Source: Acidobacterium sp. S8 (GTDB lineage: Bacteria; Acidobacteriota; Terriglobia; Terriglobales; Acidobacteriaceae). Taken from it: a stretch of 64,000 nt of DNA. Under the pieces are notes generated by a model. That model searched no databases. It was not told the DNA's origin and saw only the letters and a program-made list of their open reading frames with translations. Shown piece after piece: positions 26,766 through 36,471 of the stretch. The DNA lies in NCBI RefSeq assembly GCF_009765985.1, contig NZ_LMUM01000034.1, forward strand, positions 548,069-612,068, in the 5' to 3' direction. The translations under genes were made by a program, and so were the position numbers. Position 1 is the first letter of the stretch. Every line of letters begins with the position of its first letter.

Positions 26766-26830
26766 CATTTACTGCGCCCATTTACTGCATCCATTTACTG
26801 CATCCATTTACTGCATCCATTTACTGCTAT
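26766..26830. repeat. Five tandem copies of a 13-bp unit
   Basis: Unit CATTTACTGCATC repeated five times; the first copy reads CATTTACTGCGCC and the last CATTTACTGCTAT. The array begins immediately after the ADOP permease stop (26827-26829, minus strand) and so forms its 3' end. Confidence 0.9.
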
Positions 26831-29379
26831 TCGTTTCTGAGCGCGTCCATGGGCTCGACGCTGGCTGCGCGCTGGGAGGGGATCAGGGCGGCCAGAAATG
26901 CGGCTGCCGCCAGAAGCAGTGTTGCGCTGGCCAGGATCAGGGGGTTCCAGGGGCGCACGTAGAAGAGCTGGGTTGCCATGGCGTGTCCGGCGGCAATGGC
27001 TGCGGGAATACCGATGGCCAGTCCGATGCCTACCTGCAGGAAGGCTCCGCGCATCACCATCTTTACGACTGACATTCTGTCAGCGCCGAGGGCCATGCGG
27101 ATGCCGATCTCATTCGTGCGCTGGGCCACGGAATAGGATGTGACGCCGTAGAGGCCGATAGCGGCGAGGATGAGCGCCAATCCGCCGAAGAGGGAAGTCA
27201 GCCGGGAGATGAGAGCCTGCTGAGAAAAATCGGAGCGCAGGATCTCGTCGTAAGTTTCCATTTGCTCGATAGTCAGGTTGGGATCGATTTCGGCCAGCGC
27301 CTGGCGCACTGTAGCTCCTACGCCGGAGGGATTGCCGGGTACCCAGACGACGATATTCGACAGGTAGTGGGTGCGCGTCTCTCCGTTGATCTCGGCGGGC
27401 GTGTCCCACACGACAGATTGCGTCTCAGGGACGAAGTACATGGGGCTGATGGGCTCGTTCATATTCCAAGGCAGGTAACGGATGTCAGCTGAGACGCCGA
27501 CGATCTCGTAATCTGCGGCGTGCTTCATCTCCTGCTGGCCGAAATGCCTACCGATCGGGTTTTCTCCCTTAAAGAACTTTTTTACGAAAGCCTCATTGAC
27601 GACGGCGACACGCTGCGAGGACGCGGTGTCCTGCTCGGTGATGGGCCGCCCCATAATGATGCGATTGCCGATGGTGCTGAAAAATCCGGGCGTGATGCGT
27701 GAATCCATCGCGTTGTAGTCGTCATTTCCGCGTGGCTCGGGCTTCCCTTCAATGCGAATGGAGTTGTTCCAGTTCGAGTTGCTGAGAGGCGCGTAAAGAG
27801 TGATGGCTGCGCTGCGTACGCCAGGTATGCGGCGGATGCGCTCCTGGATGCGCTCATAGAGGTTTTCGAGCTGATCTTCCCTGTATCCGGCGATGAGGGG
27901 ATCGATCCAGACGACGGATCGATCTCGGGTGTCGAAGCCGAAGTTCTGATGCTGCATATTGCGCAGGCTCTGAGCCAGCATGACAGCCGCGCTGAGCAGC
28001 ACCAGCGAAAGCCCCGCCTGCGTGATGACCAAAGCTTTTTGCGGGAGCGAGGTTTTGGCTGCGACGGAGCGGCTCGCACCGCGCAGCGCATCCAGCGGCT
28101 CGGCGCGGGAGCTGACCCAGGCGGGGGCTATGCCAAAGAAGATTCCGGTGAGCAGGGAGACGCCAAGCGCGAAGAGAAGCACCGGGAACGATGGCGCGGC
28201 TTCAATCGGCACGTAGCTGTTGGGATCGGTGAAGGCGAGCTTGAGAATCATGCTGGTTCCGGCGTAGGCGATCATGAGGCCGGCGGCTCCTCCGAATAAG
28301 CCGAGCAATACGCTTTCGACCAGAGCCTTCTTCACCATCTGCAGGCGCGATGCGCCAAGGGCCATACGGATGGAGGTCTGCTGCTTGCCTGCGAGTCCAC
28401 GCGCGAGCATGAGGTTGGCGAGGTTGGCACAGGCAATGAGCAGCACGCAGCCGGATGCGATGAGCAGCAGGGTGAGGCCGGATTGATACGATTCGCGCAT
28501 CTGGGTGACGCCAGCGCCGCCGGGCGTGAGGTGAAGCGCCTGTTTCGGCAGATACTCTTTTTCCTGCGCTGACATGTCCGCGATGTGGCTCATCTGCCAT
28601 TCGCGGAGCTCGAGCTTTAACTGCGCCTCAAGCGCCTTCGGGTCGGTGCCGGAGCGGACCCGGCCGAGCACATTGAGCCAGTTTGAATTGGGCTGCTTGA
28701 GCAATGAGCTGGTTCCCTGAAGATATGGCTCGTCGGAGAGCGGTACCCAGAAATCGGGGCTTCCCCAGCTGCGCAGCTCGCCGCCGAAGAATCCGGGCGG
28801 AGCGATGCCGACGATAACGAAGGGCTTGCTGTTGATCTGAAAGGTGGCGCCGATGACGGAGGGGTCGCTGCCGTACTTCGTCTGCCAGACGTGATAGCTC
28901 ATGACGGCTACGGGCGAAGCTCCTTCGCGGTCGTCAGTCTCAGTGAGGACGCGGCCTGCCCAGGGGCCAACGCCGAAGGTGCGGAAGTAGTTTCCGGAGA
29001 CGAATTCGCCGTTCCGCAGCTCTGCCGGCTGCTGGCTGCCGGCTCGGCGCACTCCGAGGCCGGCGGTGCCGCCTTGAAATGCTGCGAGATCGGCGAAGGC
29101 GGGTGTGTGATCGCGGAAGTGTTTGTAGAGGTCATTGGAGAAGATAGAGTACTCTTCCCACTGCGTGTATCCGCCCCACATGCAGCAGTGCACCTTGTCG
29201 CCGATGCGGTAGAGCTCCTGTGGTTTGGTGACGGGCAGCGATTTGAGCAGCACGGCATGGACGAGGGTGAAGATTGCGGTGGTGGCTCCGATGCCGAGGG
29301 CCAGCGTCAGCACGGCTGTCAGTGTGAATCCCGGAGACTTCCGTAATTGCCTCAGTGCGAATTTCAAGTTCGCCAACAT
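26827..29379 (-). CDS. ADOP-type ABC transporter permease
   Basis: 850 aa from the ATG at 29379 (GGGAG six bases upstream); the open frame extends 54 codons further without a good start. It begins [31 protein letters not shown], the hallmark of acidobacterial ADOP permeases. Layout: MacB_PCD domain after TM1 (about 55-290), three TM helices with FtsX domain (about 300-410), a second periplasmic domain, and a second FtsX block ending [12 protein letters not shown]. These duplicated MacB-like permeases are very numerous in acidobacteria and are thought to work with separate ATPases; no ATPase is adjacent. It is divergent from the BlaI gene. Confidence 0.93.
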   Translation of the reverse strand: MLANLKFALRQLRKSPGFTLTAVLTLALGIGATTAIFTLVHAVLLKSLPVTKPQELYRIGDKVHCCMWGGYTQWEEYSIFSNDLYKHFRDHTPAFADLAAFQGGTAGLGVRRAGSQQPAELRNGEFVSGNYFRTFGVGPWAGRVLTETDDREGASPVAVMSYHVWQTKYGSDPSVIGATFQINSKPFVIVGIAPPGFFGGELRSWGSPDFWVPLSDEPYLQGTSSLLKQPNSNWLNVLGRVRSGTDPKALEAQLKLELREWQMSHIADMSAQEKEYLPKQALHLTPGGAGVTQMRESYQSGLTLLLIASGCVLLIACANLANLMLARGLAGKQQTSIRMALGASRLQMVKKALVESVLLGLFGGAAGLMIAYAGTSMILKLAFTDPNSYVPIEAAPSFPVLLFALGVSLLTGIFFGIAPAWVSSRAEPLDALRGASRSVAAKTSLPQKALVITQAGLSLVLLSAAVMLAQSLRNMQHQNFGFDTRDRSVVWIDPLIAGYREDQLENLYERIQERIRRIPGVRSAAITLYAPLSNSNWNNSIRIEGKPEPRGNDDYNAMDSRITPGFFSTIGNRIIMGRPITEQDTASSQRVAVVNEAFVKKFFKGENPIGRHFGQQEMKHAADYEIVGVSADIRYLPWNMNEPISPMYFVPETQSVVWDTPAEINGETRTHYLSNIVVWVPGNPSGVGATVRQALAEIDPNLTIEQMETYDEILRSDFSQQALISRLTSLFGGLALILAAIGLYGVTSYSVAQRTNEIGIRMALGADRMSVVKMVMRGAFLQVGIGLAIGIPAAIAAGHAMATQLFYVRPWNPLILASATLLLAAAAFLAALIPSQRAASVEPMDALRNE

Positions 29380-29570
29380 TTTGGCTCCCTTCGTGCTGCG
29401 TTCATCGTTCAGGCATGCCGGATGCCAGACGTGCTGCAATGAAAACACGGCGGTTATCGAGACGGAGCAGCCCCCCGATTGTCCGAAACTGCGACGATGG
29501 TGTCCATAACCGAACAAATTTTTCGAAGCCGGATAAGCCAAAAAAATTCCTATTGCACGACTCAGTTATA

Positions 29571-29587
29571 TGTTACTGTGAGTAACA
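29571..29587. promoter_or_regulatory. Inverted repeat, putative BlaI operator
   Basis: TGTTACT-GTG-AGTAACA is a perfect 7-bp inverted repeat ending three bases before the BlaI ATG at 29590. BlaI/MecI repressors bind short palindromes at their own promoters, so autoregulation is likely; the ADOP gene on the other side could be a second target. Confidence 0.6.
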
Positions 29588-29589
29588 TT

Positions 29590-30000
29590 ATGGACGGTAA
29601 CACTACACACGGTCACGATCCGGCAGAGCTGGGCGAGCTGGAACTGAGCATGATGCAGCTGATATGGCAGCATGCGGCGGAAGAAGGAGCGATCAGCGCG
29701 GAGCAGGTGCGCGAAGAGCTGGGGCGTCCGCTGAAGGATTCGACGATCCGCACGGTGCTGCGGCGCCTGGAAGAAAAGGGCTACCTGACGCATACCGTGG
29801 AGGGGCGCACATTTTTGTATCGGCCCTCGGAGGCGCGGCAGAAGGTAGCGGGGCGCGCGGTGAAGCGGATCATCGACTGGTTCTGCGATGGATCGGTGGA
29901 AGCTCTGCTGGTGGGGATGGTGGATTCCGAGGTTCTGGATCAGAAGGAATTGCAACGGCTGGCGGACCGCATTGCAGCGGCAAAGAAAGGGAGGAAGTGA
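29590..30000 (+). CDS. BlaI/MecI/CopY-family repressor
   Basis: 136-aa winged-helix repressor. Start ATG at 29590 (MDGNTTHGHD); a longer in-frame reading from 29479 has no support. The DNA-binding domain lies at about 14-82 (ELELSMMQLIWQHAAEEGAISAEQVREEL, then DSTIRTVLRRLEEKGYLTHTVEGRTFLY). The C-terminal dimerisation helices follow. In BlaI systems the repressor is cleaved after signalling by an M56 peptidase, and such a gene overlaps its stop by one base (TGATG). Palindrome 29571-29587 directly upstream is a probable operator. Confidence 0.93.
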   Translation: MDGNTTHGHDPAELGELELSMMQLIWQHAAEEGAISAEQVREELGRPLKDSTIRTVLRRLEEKGYLTHTVEGRTFLYRPSEARQKVAGRAVKRIIDWFCDGSVEALLVGMVDSEVLDQKELQRLADRIAAAKKGRK

Positions 30001-31805
30001 TGACGGCATGGATGTTGGAGTCGGCTCTTCGCGCTTTGATGATGGGCGCGGTCGTATGGACGGGCATCAAGCTGCTGCGAGTGCGCGATGTAGTGGTGCA
30101 GAAAACGGCGTGGGTGCTGGTGCTGGTCGCGTCTATAGCGATGCCTGCATTGATGCGATGGAGCGTGCTGCAGAGCAAGGCCCCGGTTGTGGTGCCGGTG
30201 AGGGCCGTGGCTGCGCCGGAGATGCAAAAGCCGCTGCCGGCAATGATTGAACCTGCAAAACAAGCTGCAAGAGAGATCACTCTGCTGCCTTCGTATACGG
30301 ATGCGATGACGCCGGTGCAGCGCTGGAGCGCGAGCCAATGGAAAAGCATGGTGGTGCCGGGATATATAGCTGTCAGCGCGATTCTGCTGCTGCGGTTGAT
30401 GATTGGGCTGATTGCGGCTGGCCGCATCCGGCGGCGCGCGGAGGATGCTTCGGTCCTGCTTGATCCGCGGTCGACGGTGCGTATCAGCGGTGATATTGAG
30501 ACGCCGGTGACGATCGGGTCGGCGATTGTGCTGCCGGAGTCATATGAGGAGTGGGACAAGCACAAGCTGCGGATGGTTCTGGCGCATGAGCGTTCGCACG
30601 TGAGGCAGGGAGATTTTTATCTGCAGCTGGCCGCTGGGGTGTATGCGGCGATTTTCTGGTTCAATCCGCTGAGCTGGTGGCTTAAGAAGGAGATTGCCGA
30701 TCTGGGCGAAGCGATCAGCGATCGCGCTGCTCTTGCGGAGGCGGCGAGCCGCGCGACGTATGCCGAGGTGCTGGTGGAGTTTGCTGCGATTCGGCGCAAG
30801 CCGCTGGCTGGCGTAGCGATGGCGCGGTCTGGGAATCTGCGGCGGCGGGTAGATCGGCTGCTGGTAGAGCAGAAATTTCGCAGCGCATTCACTCCATGCA
30901 GATGGCATCTGGCTGCGGCTGCGGCGCTGGTTCCGGTGGCGCTGGTGATTGCGGTGACGCTGGTGCGGGTACAGACGGCAGAGGCGATGCAGGCTCCGGA
31001 GAAGATGACGCCGGTAGCGCGGGCGGTGACGAAGGCTGTGGCGGAGATCCCGGTTGCGCCGGTTTTGCATTCGCCTGTTCACGCGATGGCTGCCGCGCAG
31101 ACGAAGCCTGTCCAGCCGCCGGTAGAGGTGCAGGAGTTTACCGGAGACGATGACAACTCCTATGCGATAGTAACGGGCGATTCTACGAGCAGGATTGGCT
31201 CGTGGCACTCGGGCGATTCGTTCGACCAGTTGAAGAGCAAGATGCATGGGGATTACATCTGGGTTGAGCGTGATGGGAAGTCGTATGTGATTGACGATCC
31301 CGCGCTGGTGTCACAGGCGAAGGACTACTTCAAGCCGATGGAAGAGCTTGGACGGCGTCAGGGGGAACTCGGCAAACAGCAGGGAGAGCTGGGAAAAGAA
31401 CAGGCGCGGCTGGGCGAGATGGAAGCAGGTGTAAGCGGACCGCCGCCTGATCTTTCGAAGGAGCTGGCCGAGGCACAGCAGGCGCTAAAGAAGCTGCAGG
31501 AAGCAAAGGTTGACCAGCAACTGAAGCAGGAGGATATGAGCGATATCCAAGGCAAGCTTGCCGATGTGCAGGCAAAGCTGGCAGAGGCGCAGGGCAAATT
31601 TGGCGATGCGCAGGCGAAGCTTGGGGAGAAACAGGCAGAGTTCGGTGAGCAGCAGGCCAAGCTCGGTGAAAAGCAGGCAGCCCTGGGGCAGCAGCAGGCG
31701 GCCCTCGGGGAACAGCAGGCACAACTCGCACATGCAGCCACGCAGAAGGTGAAAGCCTTGATTGACAATGCTTTTCAGAGTGGAAAGGCGCGGCCGATAC
31801 AGTGA
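30000..31805 (+). CDS. BlaR1-like M56 metallopeptidase with heptad-repeat tail
   Basis: 601-aa membrane peptidase, start ATG at 30000 overlapping the BlaI stop. Hydrophobic segments near 10-30, 35-60 and 110-130 precede the zinc motif LAHERSHVRQGDFYLQL (HExxH near 197), followed by LGEAISDRAALAEA. Another TM helix lies near 300-320. Unlike BlaR1 there is no penicillin-binding sensor domain. The C-terminal about 160 residues form a long Gln/Gly/Leu heptad array (LGEKQA and variants such as FGEQQA repeated about ten times), predicted coiled coil. The tail may sense or bind an envelope partner. A strong terminator follows. Confidence 0.9.
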   Translation: MTAWMLESALRALMMGAVVWTGIKLLRVRDVVVQKTAWVLVLVASIAMPALMRWSVLQSKAPVVVPVRAVAAPEMQKPLPAMIEPAKQAAREITLLPSYTDAMTPVQRWSASQWKSMVVPGYIAVSAILLLRLMIGLIAAGRIRRRAEDASVLLDPRSTVRISGDIETPVTIGSAIVLPESYEEWDKHKLRMVLAHERSHVRQGDFYLQLAAGVYAAIFWFNPLSWWLKKEIADLGEAISDRAALAEAASRATYAEVLVEFAAIRRKPLAGVAMARSGNLRRRVDRLLVEQKFRSAFTPCRWHLAAAAALVPVALVIAVTLVRVQTAEAMQAPEKMTPVARAVTKAVAEIPVAPVLHSPVHAMAAAQTKPVQPPVEVQEFTGDDDNSYAIVTGDSTSRIGSWHSGDSFDQLKSKMHGDYIWVERDGKSYVIDDPALVSQAKDYFKPMEELGRRQGELGKQQGELGKEQARLGEMEAGVSGPPPDLSKELAEAQQALKKLQEAKVDQQLKQEDMSDIQGKLADVQAKLAEAQGKFGDAQAKLGEKQAEFGEQQAKLGEKQAALGQQQAALGEQQAQLAHAATQKVKALIDNAFQSGKARPIQ

Positions 31806-31809
31806 GGCC

Positions 31810-31847
31810 AGCCCCGCGTCTGCATGGAGGCGCGGGGCTTCTTTTTC
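31810..31847. terminator. Intrinsic terminator after the BlaI/M56 operon
   Basis: AGCCCCGCG, 12-base loop, CGCGGGGCT, then TCTTTTTCC. Nine perfect base pairs with a T-run; lies five bases after the M56 stop and just ahead of the converging HExxE-protein gene. Confidence 0.92.
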
Positions 31848-31851
31848 CAAG

Positions 31852-32679
31852 CTATTGATAGAGGCGAGCTTTGGCGATTGCGATTTTTTCGAGCGCGGCA
31901 CGGCGCTTGTCTCCATACAGCTGAAGCGCGGCGTTGTCTGACGACTTGACCGTGTCATTTACCTTCATTACTCCGTCTATCCACTCCCGCAGACTCTTCG
32001 TTTCAGAGGCCGTACCAAGATTCGTGATCTTCGGATCGTTATCGAAAAACTGCAACTGCTGCCATTCACCGGCTTCGTGATTGACCCAGGAGATGTAGCC
32101 GTTGGGAAGAATCTGTCGCGGCGCCTTCAGCGCTCCGGTGAAGCTGTAGCGCGTTCCCGGTGTCTCGAGGGGATCGTAGAAGCGCGGCGTGATGAAATCT
32201 GAGACGACGACGCCATTGATGGTGTAACCGTACTTGTCGTCTTCGCATGGGTCGCAGGCTTCGACGAGATAACCGAACTGTCCGGTGCCATCGACGATTT
32301 TCTTTCCATCGATTTCGATGGCGACGGAAGACTGCATGCGGTTGCCGTAGGGATCGACGAGCATCTCGAGGACCTCATGGCTGGCGTCGATGGTCCATTC
32401 CGCGCTTTCAGGGCTGGCGATGACCTTCGCATAAGGCTGCTTGTGCTTATCAAGATGAAAGCCACCTTCGCCGGGCGGCAGGGTCTTCACGAGCTGCACC
32501 GGCCATACGCCTGCGGGAATCTTTTTTGGATCGGGCAGGTAGAGCACGGTAGCAGAGACCTGCCAGAACTGCGGCAGATCGCGGGTGACCTGAATATTCA
32601 GGGCGGCGGAAACGGACTGCACTAATTCGGGATTGAGGCTTCCGGTGGTATCCACCAGCCCCACTTGAATGACTGACAT
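31852..32679 (-). CDS. Uncharacterised protein with HEVLE and CDPC motifs
   Basis: 275 aa from the ATG at 32679, which has GAGGAG seven bases upstream; an in-frame ATG six codons earlier is less likely. No signal peptide. Notable motifs: SHEVLEMLVDPYGNR at about 105-119 and LVEACDPCEDDKYGY near 145-159, plus GYISWVNHEAGEWQQ and a C-terminal region. HEVLE with a nearby Cys/Asp cluster could bind metal, as in zinc peptidases, but no active HExxH exists. I recall similar SHE(V/L)LEML(V/A)DP proteins from diverse bacteria and viruses without known function. It is a single gene, upstream of which lies 220 bases of non-coding DNA. Confidence 0.7.
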   Translation of the reverse strand: MSVIQVGLVDTTGSLNPELVQSVSAALNIQVTRDLPQFWQVSATVLYLPDPKKIPAGVWPVQLVKTLPPGEGGFHLDKHKQPYAKVIASPESAEWTIDASHEVLEMLVDPYGNRMQSSVAIEIDGKKIVDGTGQFGYLVEACDPCEDDKYGYTINGVVVSDFITPRFYDPLETPGTRYSFTGALKAPRQILPNGYISWVNHEAGEWQQLQFFDNDPKITNLGTASETKSLREWIDGVMKVNDTVKSSDNAALQLYGDKRRAALEKIAIAKARLYQ

Positions 32680-32899
32680 GACGAAACTCCTCGGCAAATA
32701 GAGTGAAAGACTTGATGTTCACTCGCCTGGCTTTCGAGGGAGTCGGAGAAGCGCGAACGGGAAGGCAGGCGATCGAATGCTCGGAACAATATCACTTGCG
32801 GAAAAAACCGGACAGGTCTTTTTGCCGCTGCTGGATTAGTGAAATTCGATCTCGAAGTGTTTCACTCAATCTACAGCACTCCCGGCTTACAATCGATCC

Positions 32900-33811
32900 A
32901 TGCCAACGATGCCAACATTTGAAGAATTGAACGAACGTTTCGCTATTGAGGGCGCTGTGCGAGTGATTGCGGGAGAGGCAGGACTGCCTAAAATACAGAT
33001 CCACACTCCTGCGGCGGAAGCTGATCTTTATTTACATGGCGCGCAGGTCACGTCCTGGCGTCCGGCAGGCGAGGAAGAGGTAATTTTCCTGAGTGGTGCT
33101 TCCCGTTTCGAGGATGGCAGGGCCATTCGTGGCGGCATTCCGATTTGCTTTCCGTGGTTTCGCTCGAAGGCGGACGATGCGAAAGCTCCAGCGCATGGTT
33201 TTGTGCGCACGAAAACATGGCAGCTCGATTCGATTTCGCAGAATGGCCACGATCTAGTGGTTGAGCTTTCGACCGAAAGCGACGAATCGACCCAACGGTG
33301 GTGGCCGCATGCATTCCACACCGTCTATCGCGTTACGGCAGGCAGTGCACTCAAGCTGGAATTGATTGTGACGAATACGGGCACGGAATTTCTTCAATTT
33401 GAAGAGGCTTTGCACACCTATCATCGGGTGGGCGATGCCGAGAAGATTCGCGTCTCAGGGCTGGATGGCGTGAAGTATCTCGACAACACGGATGCAAATC
33501 GCGAGAAGACGCAGGAGGGCGATGTCATCATGACAAAGCCGGTGGATAACGCGTATCTCAACACAACCGGTACTCTTACATTAATCGATCCGGTATTGAA
33601 GCGGCGCATCGAGATTGCAAAGGAGCACTCGCTGACGACGGTGGTGTGGAATCCGTGGGAAAGCGGGGCGAAGGCGCTCGCCGATCTGGGAGATGACGCG
33701 TGGAAGCAGATGGCTTGCGTGGAAGCCTGCAATATTCTTAGCTATGCTGTGACGCTTGCACCCGGTGAACGGCACGCGATGACAGCGACTATCAAAGTCT
33801 TCTCCGAGTAG
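32900..33811 (+). CDS. D-hexose-6-phosphate mutarotase (YeaD-like)
   Basis: 303-aa aldose-1-epimerase-fold protein. It interconverts alpha and beta anomers of hexose 6-phosphates such as glucose 6-phosphate. Typical elements: DLYLHGAQVTSWRPAGEEEVIFLSG-type opening (about 39-63), GGIPICFPWF near 78, HGFVRT, the catalytic His in ALHTYHRVGDAEKI and the Glu-containing AKALADLGDDAWKQMACVE near the C-terminus. No signal peptide, so it acts in the cytoplasm. A second gene with a mutarotase-like fold follows 34 bases later. Confidence 0.9.
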   Translation: MPTMPTFEELNERFAIEGAVRVIAGEAGLPKIQIHTPAAEADLYLHGAQVTSWRPAGEEEVIFLSGASRFEDGRAIRGGIPICFPWFRSKADDAKAPAHGFVRTKTWQLDSISQNGHDLVVELSTESDESTQRWWPHAFHTVYRVTAGSALKLELIVTNTGTEFLQFEEALHTYHRVGDAEKIRVSGLDGVKYLDNTDANREKTQEGDVIMTKPVDNAYLNTTGTLTLIDPVLKRRIEIAKEHSLTTVVWNPWESGAKALADLGDDAWKQMACVEACNILSYAVTLAPGERHAMTATIKVFSE

Positions 33812-33845
33812 TAAAAATATCCCGAATAAAGAAAGCTCTTCGCCT

Positions 33846-34886
33846 ATGAACTTACAATCGGCCCGCACGGGAATGCGTTGCATGCTGTTATCGCTTCTGC
33901 TTCTGCCTGCATTCTCAAACTCTTTTGCAGCCTCGTCTTCCTGCGACAACATTCCTCATGCGGATCATCCAAAAGCTTCGCTCACGAATGGAGATATCAA
34001 CGCTGTCGTCTTCCTGCCTGATCCGGCGAAGGGATATTACCGCTCTACTCGCTTTGACTGGGCGGGAGTAATTCCATGCCTGTCATATAAGGGCCACACA
34101 TACTGGGGCGAATGGTTTCATACCTTCGATCCACTGGTGAATGATTCAATCACGGGGCCGGTCGAAGAATTTCGCTCAGAAGATGGAGCGCTCGGTTATG
34201 CTGCAGCCAAGCCGGGCGAGCTTTTCGTGAAGGTAGGCGTCGGGACGCTTCGTAAACTCGAAGACAAGCCGTACAAATTCGGCACTGCATATCCGTTGGT
34301 GGATACGGGGAAGTGGACGGTCAAGACGAGCAAGCGCTCCGTTCGCTTTCAGCAGACGCTCCAGTCGCCTATCGGCTTCGCTTATGTCTATACCAAGACG
34401 GTGCAGCTCGATAAACACGGTGCTGTGCTCTCGCTGGAGCATGAGCTGAAAAATACCGGATCGAAGGCGATCGTGACCGACGTGTACGACCATGATTTTT
34501 TTATGCTCGACGGGCAGCCGACCGGTCCGGGAATGACGGTCCGTTTTCGCTTCAACCCTGCCAGCAAGCCATCGCCTGACAATTCTTTCGATCCATCGAT
34601 GGCGAAGATGGAGGGGAATGAGATTGGCTATCTGAAAGAGCTGCAGACTGGACAAACGGTGTCGACGTACATTACTGGATATTCGGATAAGGCATCGGAC
34701 TACGACATTACTGTTGAGAACGCCAACACTGGCGCGGGCGTGGAACAGACATCGGATTCGCCGATCGCCAAGTTTTATCTGTGGTCGATTCGCAGCACCA
34801 TTTCACCGGAGGCCTATATTCATCTGGACGTGCCGCCGGGAAAGACGCAAAGCTGGCAGATTCATTACCGTTTCTTCACGCGCTAG
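33846..34886 (+). CDS. Secreted protein with mutarotase-like features
   Basis: 346 aa with a signal peptide (LLSLLLLPAFSNSFA, about 15-29) and a mature N-terminus SSCDNIPHADHP. I do not recognise a named family, but beta-rich stretches such as VLSLEHELKNTGSKAIVTDVYDHDFFMLDG and the closing AYIHLDVPPGKTQSWQIHYRFF resemble the galactose-mutarotase superfamily fold. Its position directly after the hexose-6-phosphate mutarotase gene, same strand, suggests related sugar chemistry outside the cytoplasm. The stop overlaps the convergent MoxR gene by four bases. Substrate unknown. Confidence 0.72.
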   Translation: MNLQSARTGMRCMLLSLLLLPAFSNSFAASSSCDNIPHADHPKASLTNGDINAVVFLPDPAKGYYRSTRFDWAGVIPCLSYKGHTYWGEWFHTFDPLVNDSITGPVEEFRSEDGALGYAAAKPGELFVKVGVGTLRKLEDKPYKFGTAYPLVDTGKWTVKTSKRSVRFQQTLQSPIGFAYVYTKTVQLDKHGAVLSLEHELKNTGSKAIVTDVYDHDFFMLDGQPTGPGMTVRFRFNPASKPSPDNSFDPSMAKMEGNEIGYLKELQTGQTVSTYITGYSDKASDYDITVENANTGAGVEQTSDSPIAKFYLWSIRSTISPEAYIHLDVPPGKTQSWQIHYRFFTR

Positions 34887-36403
34887 TTGAAGCCACGACG
34901 CGTGCGGCGCTGCGTACCCCACTCGTCGGCTTCGCGCTCTGGTTCACGATCGGGGCGGCCGGTATTGCGTGCCTTATCCTGCGCCGCAAAGCCGCGCTCT
35001 TCGGTCCGGCTGAGGCGATGGTGAGCGTACATGCCTTCGAGCAGGAATTCAGCGGCTGCGACGAGATGCTCCGGATCGGAGCTGCCCTTAATCTTCAACG
35101 GCGAAAGCTTTTCGGTGAGTCCCTGAATCTGTTTCAGCTCTGCGGCGATGGCGCCGGAAGATTGATCGTCATCGAACTTGATGGTTCCACCGAGATTGAA
35201 CCACTGCTCGATCTGCTGCGTGTTCGTCTCGTTAAAGTAGTTGTCGTAGATTTTTCCGATGGCCACGCGCAGGATCTCGCGCACGACGGTGTCGGCTCCG
35301 CGCATCTCGCCTTCATACTCAAGCTCGAGCTTGCCGGTGATGCCAGGGAGCGCTGCGTACAGATCGCTGATACGCGGCAGGATCAGCGTTTCGCCGTGCA
35401 TCAAGGCCCGGCGCTCGGCGCTGGAGATGATGAGATCCAGAGTGGAGATGGGCAGACGCTGGCTGACGCCGCTGCGCTTGTCGACTTTCTTGTCTTCGCG
35501 CGCTGAGAAGGCGACCTGCTCTACGAGCTCGCGCATGTATTGTGGGATTTCGAGCTTGCCGAGTCCGCGATCGGTCCATGTTTCCTGCGCAGTGATGGCG
35601 ATGCCTTCTTCGATCGTTTCCGGATAGTGCGTGCGGATTTCCGAACCGATGCGGTCTTTGAGTGGAGTAACGATCTTGCCGCGTGCGGTGTAGTCTTCGG
35701 GATTTGCGCTGAAGACGAGAGCGACATCGAGGGCGAGGCGCACGGGATAACCCTTAATCTGCACGTCGCCTTCCTGCATGATATTGAAGAGGGCGACCTG
35801 AATTTTTCCGGCGAGATCGGGAAGTTCATTGATGGCGAAGATGCCTCGATTGGCGCGGGGCAGCAGGCCGTAGTGCATGGTCAGCTCGCTCGATAAATCC
35901 TGGCCGCCGCGCGCAGCCTTGATGGGATCGAGATCGCCAATGAGGTCTGCGACGGTTACATCAGGCGTAGCGAGTTTCTCGACGTAGCGTTCATGGCGGG
36001 TCATCCAGGCGATGGGTGTCGCATCACCTTTTGCTGCAATCAGGTCGCGGCTGCTTTTGCTCAGAGGATGGTAAGGATTATCGCGTATCTCGGAGCCGGC
36101 GATGTATGGAGCATGTTCGTCGAGGAGCGCTGTCAATGCGCGCAGGATGCGGCTCTTTGCCTGTCCGCGAAGGCCGAGCAGGATGAAATTCTGCTTCGAT
36201 AAAACTGCGTTCACGATTTGCGGAACGACCGTATCTTCATAGCCGACGATGCCGGGGAAGATGGTCTCCCGTGCCTTCAGCCGCGCAATGAGGTTTTCGC
36301 GTAACTCATCCTTTACACTGCGGGTCTTGAGTCGCGCTTCAGAATAGGCTGTGCTCTTGCGAAGTTCTCCAAGCGTTTGCGGCAGCTGCTGGCTAGTCGG
36401 CAT
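34883..36403 (-). CDS. MoxR/Mg-chelatase-like AAA+ ATPase
   Basis: 506-aa AAA+ ATPase. Walker A is slightly altered to GLRGQAKSRI (77-86), Walker B region reads RGIFAINELPDL near 208-219, and a sensor FSANPEDYTARGKIVTPLKDRIGSEI near 255. It resembles magnesium-chelatase subunit I-like chaperones that load cofactors with VWA partners. Such a VWA partner (24076-25311) lies on the same strand 10 kb downstream. The C-terminal about 60 residues form an acidic/basic tail (EERGFAAQDKARNTGRPDREPEREADEW). The ATG at 36403 is the only good start. Confidence 0.88.
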   Translation of the reverse strand: MPTSQQLPQTLGELRKSTAYSEARLKTRSVKDELRENLIARLKARETIFPGIVGYEDTVVPQIVNAVLSKQNFILLGLRGQAKSRILRALTALLDEHAPYIAGSEIRDNPYHPLSKSSRDLIAAKGDATPIAWMTRHERYVEKLATPDVTVADLIGDLDPIKAARGGQDLSSELTMHYGLLPRANRGIFAINELPDLAGKIQVALFNIMQEGDVQIKGYPVRLALDVALVFSANPEDYTARGKIVTPLKDRIGSEIRTHYPETIEEGIAITAQETWTDRGLGKLEIPQYMRELVEQVAFSAREDKKVDKRSGVSQRLPISTLDLIISSAERRALMHGETLILPRISDLYAALPGITGKLELEYEGEMRGADTVVREILRVAIGKIYDNYFNETNTQQIEQWFNLGGTIKFDDDQSSGAIAAELKQIQGLTEKLSPLKIKGSSDPEHLVAAAEFLLEGMYAHHRLSRTEERGFAAQDKARNTGRPDREPEREADEWGTQRRTRRGFN

Positions 36404-36471
36404 CGTGACTCCTGTGCATAGTATGACTGGTTTTTCGATGAGATGTAATGTGAGTCAGATTCAGACCCGAG

